Positions 60,745 to 64,000 of a DNA stretch of 64,000 bases are shown in pieces. Below the pieces are notes generated by a model. It was not told where the DNA came from, made no database searches, and saw nothing but the letters and a program-made list of their open reading frames with translations. The stretch lies in the NCBI GenBank assembly GCA_903918755.1, contig CAIXFN010000022.1, positions 1-64,000 on the forward strand, read 5' to 3'. Position 1 is the first letter of the stretch; each line of letters begins with the position of its first letter. The translations under genes and the position numbers were made by a program. The DNA is from an uncultured Pedosphaera sp. GTDB lineage: Bacteria; Verrucomicrobiota; Verrucomicrobiia; Limisphaerales; Pedosphaeraceae.

Positions 60745-60782
60745 GGCCACCGGGTAGACGCTTGGAAGCGGCACAATAATTT

Positions 60783-61157
60783 ATGGCAACCGACAGTCCG
60801 TATTTGCTGATCACGGTTTTTCTGGTGGCGGCGACCGGGTTCGCGCTGGCGCCGTTGGGGCTGGCCTATGCCTGGGCGCGGTTTTTTTCGCCGAAAAAAT
60901 CCGGCCCGGAAAAGAACGCGGTCTATGAATGTGGTTTGCAATCCAAGGGGGACGCCTGGGTCCGGTTTCGCTCCGAATATTATTTGTATGGCATTATTTT
61001 TCTGATTTTCGACGTGGAAACCATCTTCCTCCTTCCTTTTGCGGTCGCGTTCACGAGCCTGCCGGTGGGGGCGTTTATTGCGATGATGGTATTTTTGCTC
61101 CTGTTGGTGGAAGGATTGGTCTGGGCCTGGCGGAAAGGAATTCTCACCTGGTCCTGA
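60783..61157 (+). CDS. nuoA: NADH-quinone oxidoreductase subunit A
   Basis: 124-residue membrane subunit of respiratory complex I. Three helices are visible (about 8-33, 66-86 and 95-116). The family core is KNAVYECGLQSKGDAWVRFR and IIFLIFDVETIFLLPFAVAF, whose acidic residues line the quinone-proton coupling region. It is the first gene of nuoA-B-C-D-I, all closely spaced. Menaquinone is the likely electron acceptor, given the mqn genes 7 kb away. Confidence 0.96.
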   Translation: MATDSPYLLITVFLVAATGFALAPLGLAYAWARFFSPKKSGPEKNAVYECGLQSKGDAWVRFRSEYYLYGIIFLIFDVETIFLLPFAVAFTSLPVGAFIAMMVFLLLLVEGLVWAWRKGILTWS

Positions 61158-61193
61158 GCCGCCGCGCCGTACCGCCCCATTTTGAAAGCACCC

Positions 61194-61811
61194 ATGGACG
61201 AAGGATTAAGGAGCGAACTCAGCAAGCAAGGCGTGTTTACCACGAAGCTTACCGACCTCTACAACTGGGGGCGCAAGAATTCCGTGTGGCCGCTGCAATT
61301 CGGCCTGGCCTGCTGCGCCATCGAGATGATTGCCACCACCATGGCCCGGTATGACCTGGCCCGGTTTGGCGCCGAAGTTTTCCGGCCCTCGCCCCGACAG
61401 GCGGATTTGATGATTGTGGCCGGCACGGTCACCAAGAAAATGGCCCCGCAGGTGGTCCGGCTCTACAACCAGATGCCGGAGCCCAAGTATGTCATCGCGA
61501 TGGGGGCGTGCGCCATCTCCGGCGGACCTTTCAAGCAGGGGTACAATGTCTTGAAGGGGATTGACCGTTTTATTCCGGTGGATGTGCATATCCCGGGTTG
61601 CCCGCCGCGGCCGGAAGCGCTGATCCACGCTTTCATGCTCCTGCAAAAGAAAATTTACGCCCAGACTTTTACCGGGGCGGCCCGGCCGCGGTTTCTGGAC
61701 CCGGCGGCCCCCAGCGAATTTCCGGTGCCGGCGTTCGGGGAACATGACCTCGTGCCGCCCAGCAACCCCGCCATCTGGCGCGCCCCCAAATTCGACCGGG
61801 AGGAAGGCTGA
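61194..61811 (+). CDS. nuoB: NADH-quinone oxidoreductase subunit B
   Basis: 205-residue peripheral subunit that holds the terminal cluster N2 next to the quinone site. Cluster cysteines are in [22 protein letters not shown] and [14 protein letters not shown]. The extra C-terminal 40 residues ([11 protein letters not shown] onwards) are not usual for E. coli NuoB but occur in other phyla. I chose the ATG at 61194; a TTG at 61182 is possible. It lies between nuoA and nuoC. Confidence 0.96.
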   Translation: MDEGLRSELSKQGVFTTKLTDLYNWGRKNSVWPLQFGLACCAIEMIATTMARYDLARFGAEVFRPSPRQADLMIVAGTVTKKMAPQVVRLYNQMPEPKYVIAMGACAISGGPFKQGYNVLKGIDRFIPVDVHIPGCPPRPEALIHAFMLLQKKIYAQTFTGAARPRFLDPAAPSEFPVPAFGEHDLVPPSNPAIWRAPKFDREEG

Positions 61812-61812
61812 C

Positions 61813-62444
61813 GTGGAAACTCTCGACCAAATCAAGTCCCGGATTGAAGGCGCCTTTCCCGGTGCCGCGCTGCAAATCATTCCCAACGAAAGCGCCGCGC
61901 AGCAACCTTCGCTCGTGGTGGATAATGCCAGCGCGTTCGCCGTGGCCCGCTGGTTGCGCGACGACCCCGCTTTGCGCCTGGATTATTGTTCCAATGTCTC
62001 CGGCGTGGACTGGTTGCCGGCGGAAACGACGACCAAGACCAAGGTCAAAAAGCTGGTGAACGGGGTGGAGCAGGAGGTCGAGGAAGTCACCAAGACCGCG
62101 CGTCCGGGTTATCTGGAAGCGGTTTACCACCTTTATTCCATGAGTTTGAAGCATGGTCCGGTGATCCTGCGTTTGCGCACCCTCGACCGTGCGGAACAGA
62201 ACCAGGTGCCGTCCCTCACGCCCCTCTGGCGCGGGGCGGAGTTTCAAGAGCGGGAAATCTACGATTTGTTCGGCATTCGTTTTGATGGGCACCCCGACCT
62301 GCGCCGGATTTTGATGTGGGACGGATTCGTGGATCATCCCATGCGGAAGGATTACGTGGAGCCGGACGATTATGACTACGAACCCACCCCGCATGATGAG
62401 GTGCTGGAGAAGGCGCAAAAACATCAGGGCACGGAGGTGTCGGC

Positions 62445-62448
<4 letters not shown>
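61813..62448 (+). CDS. nuoC: NADH-quinone oxidoreductase subunit C
   Basis: 211-residue 30-kDa-type subunit that links the peripheral arm to NuoD. The core motifs are [20 protein letters not shown] and [20 protein letters not shown] followed by [11 protein letters not shown]. The GTG at 61813 is supported by AGGAAGG 5 bases upstream. An acidic stretch ([13 protein letters not shown] near 78-90) interrupts the domain and looks lineage-specific. It is separate from nuoD, whose GTG overlaps its stop as GTGA. Confidence 0.95.
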
Positions 62449-63641
<1,193 letters not shown>

Positions 63642-63655
63642 GCAATGGCAATCCT

Positions 63656-64000
63656 ATGTTAGGCGAAGGCATTATCAAAGGCATGGCGGAGACGGCGCGG
63701 AACTTTTTTGGAAGTTACCACGACGCCGACCGGATGACGACCGTCCAATTCCCGGAGGATCGGATTCCCGCGAAGGAAAACGCGCGCAATTTCCCCTTTC
63801 TGGTTTTTGATGGCGAGGACCCGGCCAAGGGGCTGCGTTGCGTGGCCTGCCAGATCTGCGAGAAGGAATGTCCGCCCAAGTGCATTTACATCGTCAAGGA
63901 CACGGTCAAGAAGCCCGACTACATCGGCAAACTGCAATTTCAGCCGCGGGTGTTTGACATTGATGTGTCCGTCTGCATGAGCTGCCAGATCTGCGTGGAG
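63656..64000 (+). CDS. nuoI: NADH-quinone oxidoreductase subunit I (partial)
   Basis: The frame runs from ATG at 63656 to the window edge (115 codons seen). It carries a ferredoxin-type cluster motif CVACQICEKECPPKC and the beginning of the second, CMSCQICVE, at the end. NuoI holds the two 4Fe-4S clusters that pass electrons to NuoB. The N-terminal MLGEGIIKGMAETARNFF and ENARNFPFLVFDGEDPAKGL fit the family. The start is 14 bases after nuoD. The 3' part is outside the window. Confidence 0.93.
   Translation, partial: MLGEGIIKGMAETARNFFGSYHDADRMTTVQFPEDRIPAKENARNFPFLVFDGEDPAKGLRCVACQICEKECPPKCIYIVKDTVKKPDYIGKLQFQPRVFDIDVSVCMSCQICVE

Overview
The window is GC-rich bacterial chromosome with long, mostly single-domain genes, short gaps and many ATGA/GTGA/TTGA start-stop overlaps. 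I infer a member of the Verrucomicrobiota, probably the Limisphaerales/Pedosphaera (former subdivision 3) side. The reasons are two pseudopilins with the long conserved [18 protein letters not shown] leader, a secreted immunoglobulin-repeat protein, a propeller sensor kinase, futalosine-type menaquinone genes and a four-helix-bundle/zinc-ribbon protein. The placement is by gene style, not by a marker gene. There are no phage genes, no recognisable insertion sequence, no CRISPR array and no rRNA. One tRNA (Val, GAC) is present.

Layout. 0.1-8.4 kb: a sigma-54 activator with a cysteine-bearing GAF domain, then an RND efflux operon (adaptor, pump, outer-membrane channel). A tandem palindrome and a -24/-12 promoter lie between them. 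8.9 kb: tRNA-Val. 9.2-13.6 kb: a small acyl-processing cluster, with two hotdog dehydratases meeting tail-to-tail a coupled operon of adenylating ligase, acyl carrier protein, FAD oxidoreductase and glycosyltransferase; it has no ketosynthase. 14.1-17.6 kb: a signalling cassette of PAS kinase, single-domain receiver, receiver-kinase fusion and LuxR-type regulator. 17.7-19.8 kb: a PocR/AraC regulator and a fatty-acid desaturase. 20-25 kb: an M50-like membrane protein, the membrane pyrophosphatase (hppA, followed by a clear terminator) and a BtuF-like protein. 25-30.5 kb: a large propeller sensor kinase and two exported proteins of unknown role. 30.6-34.3 kb: purM, a secreted subtilase and a DUF3592 protein. 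34.4-38.1 kb: hom-thrC-lysC, the aspartate-to-threonine operon. 38.2-42.3 kb: a zinc alcohol dehydrogenase, a GmhB-like phosphatase and a membrane/TPR protein. 42.3-47.8 kb: two pseudopilins, a secreted Ig-domain protein and a DUF4126 protein. 47.9-50.2 kb: an amidase lipoprotein and a sugar-nucleotide epimerase. 50.3-53.8 kb: ubiX, a UbiA/MqnP prenyltransferase, mqnE and mqnA for menaquinone. 53.8-54.7 kb: a frameshifted four-helix-bundle gene bracketed by 9-base tandem repeats. 54.7-60.6 kb: a nucleotidyltransferase, an MnmC-like methyltransferase, a phosphatase, a Dus enzyme, ruvB, a GH5 hydrolase and a small protein. 60.8-64 kb: nuoA-B-C-D-I, running off the edge.

How they fit. The mqn/ubi genes supply menaquinone and the nuo operon reduces it. 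The pyrophosphatase adds ion pumping. The cell envelope and secretion genes (pseudopilins, amidase, sugar-nucleotide enzymes, GH5, subtilase) fit a surface-active polymer degrader. The item that looks least like ordinary chromosome is the repeat-gene-repeat unit at 53821-54722. The best supported regulatory inference is the sigma-54 control region at 1809-1924, with a weaker parallel at 46830-46914 upstream of a pseudopilin.
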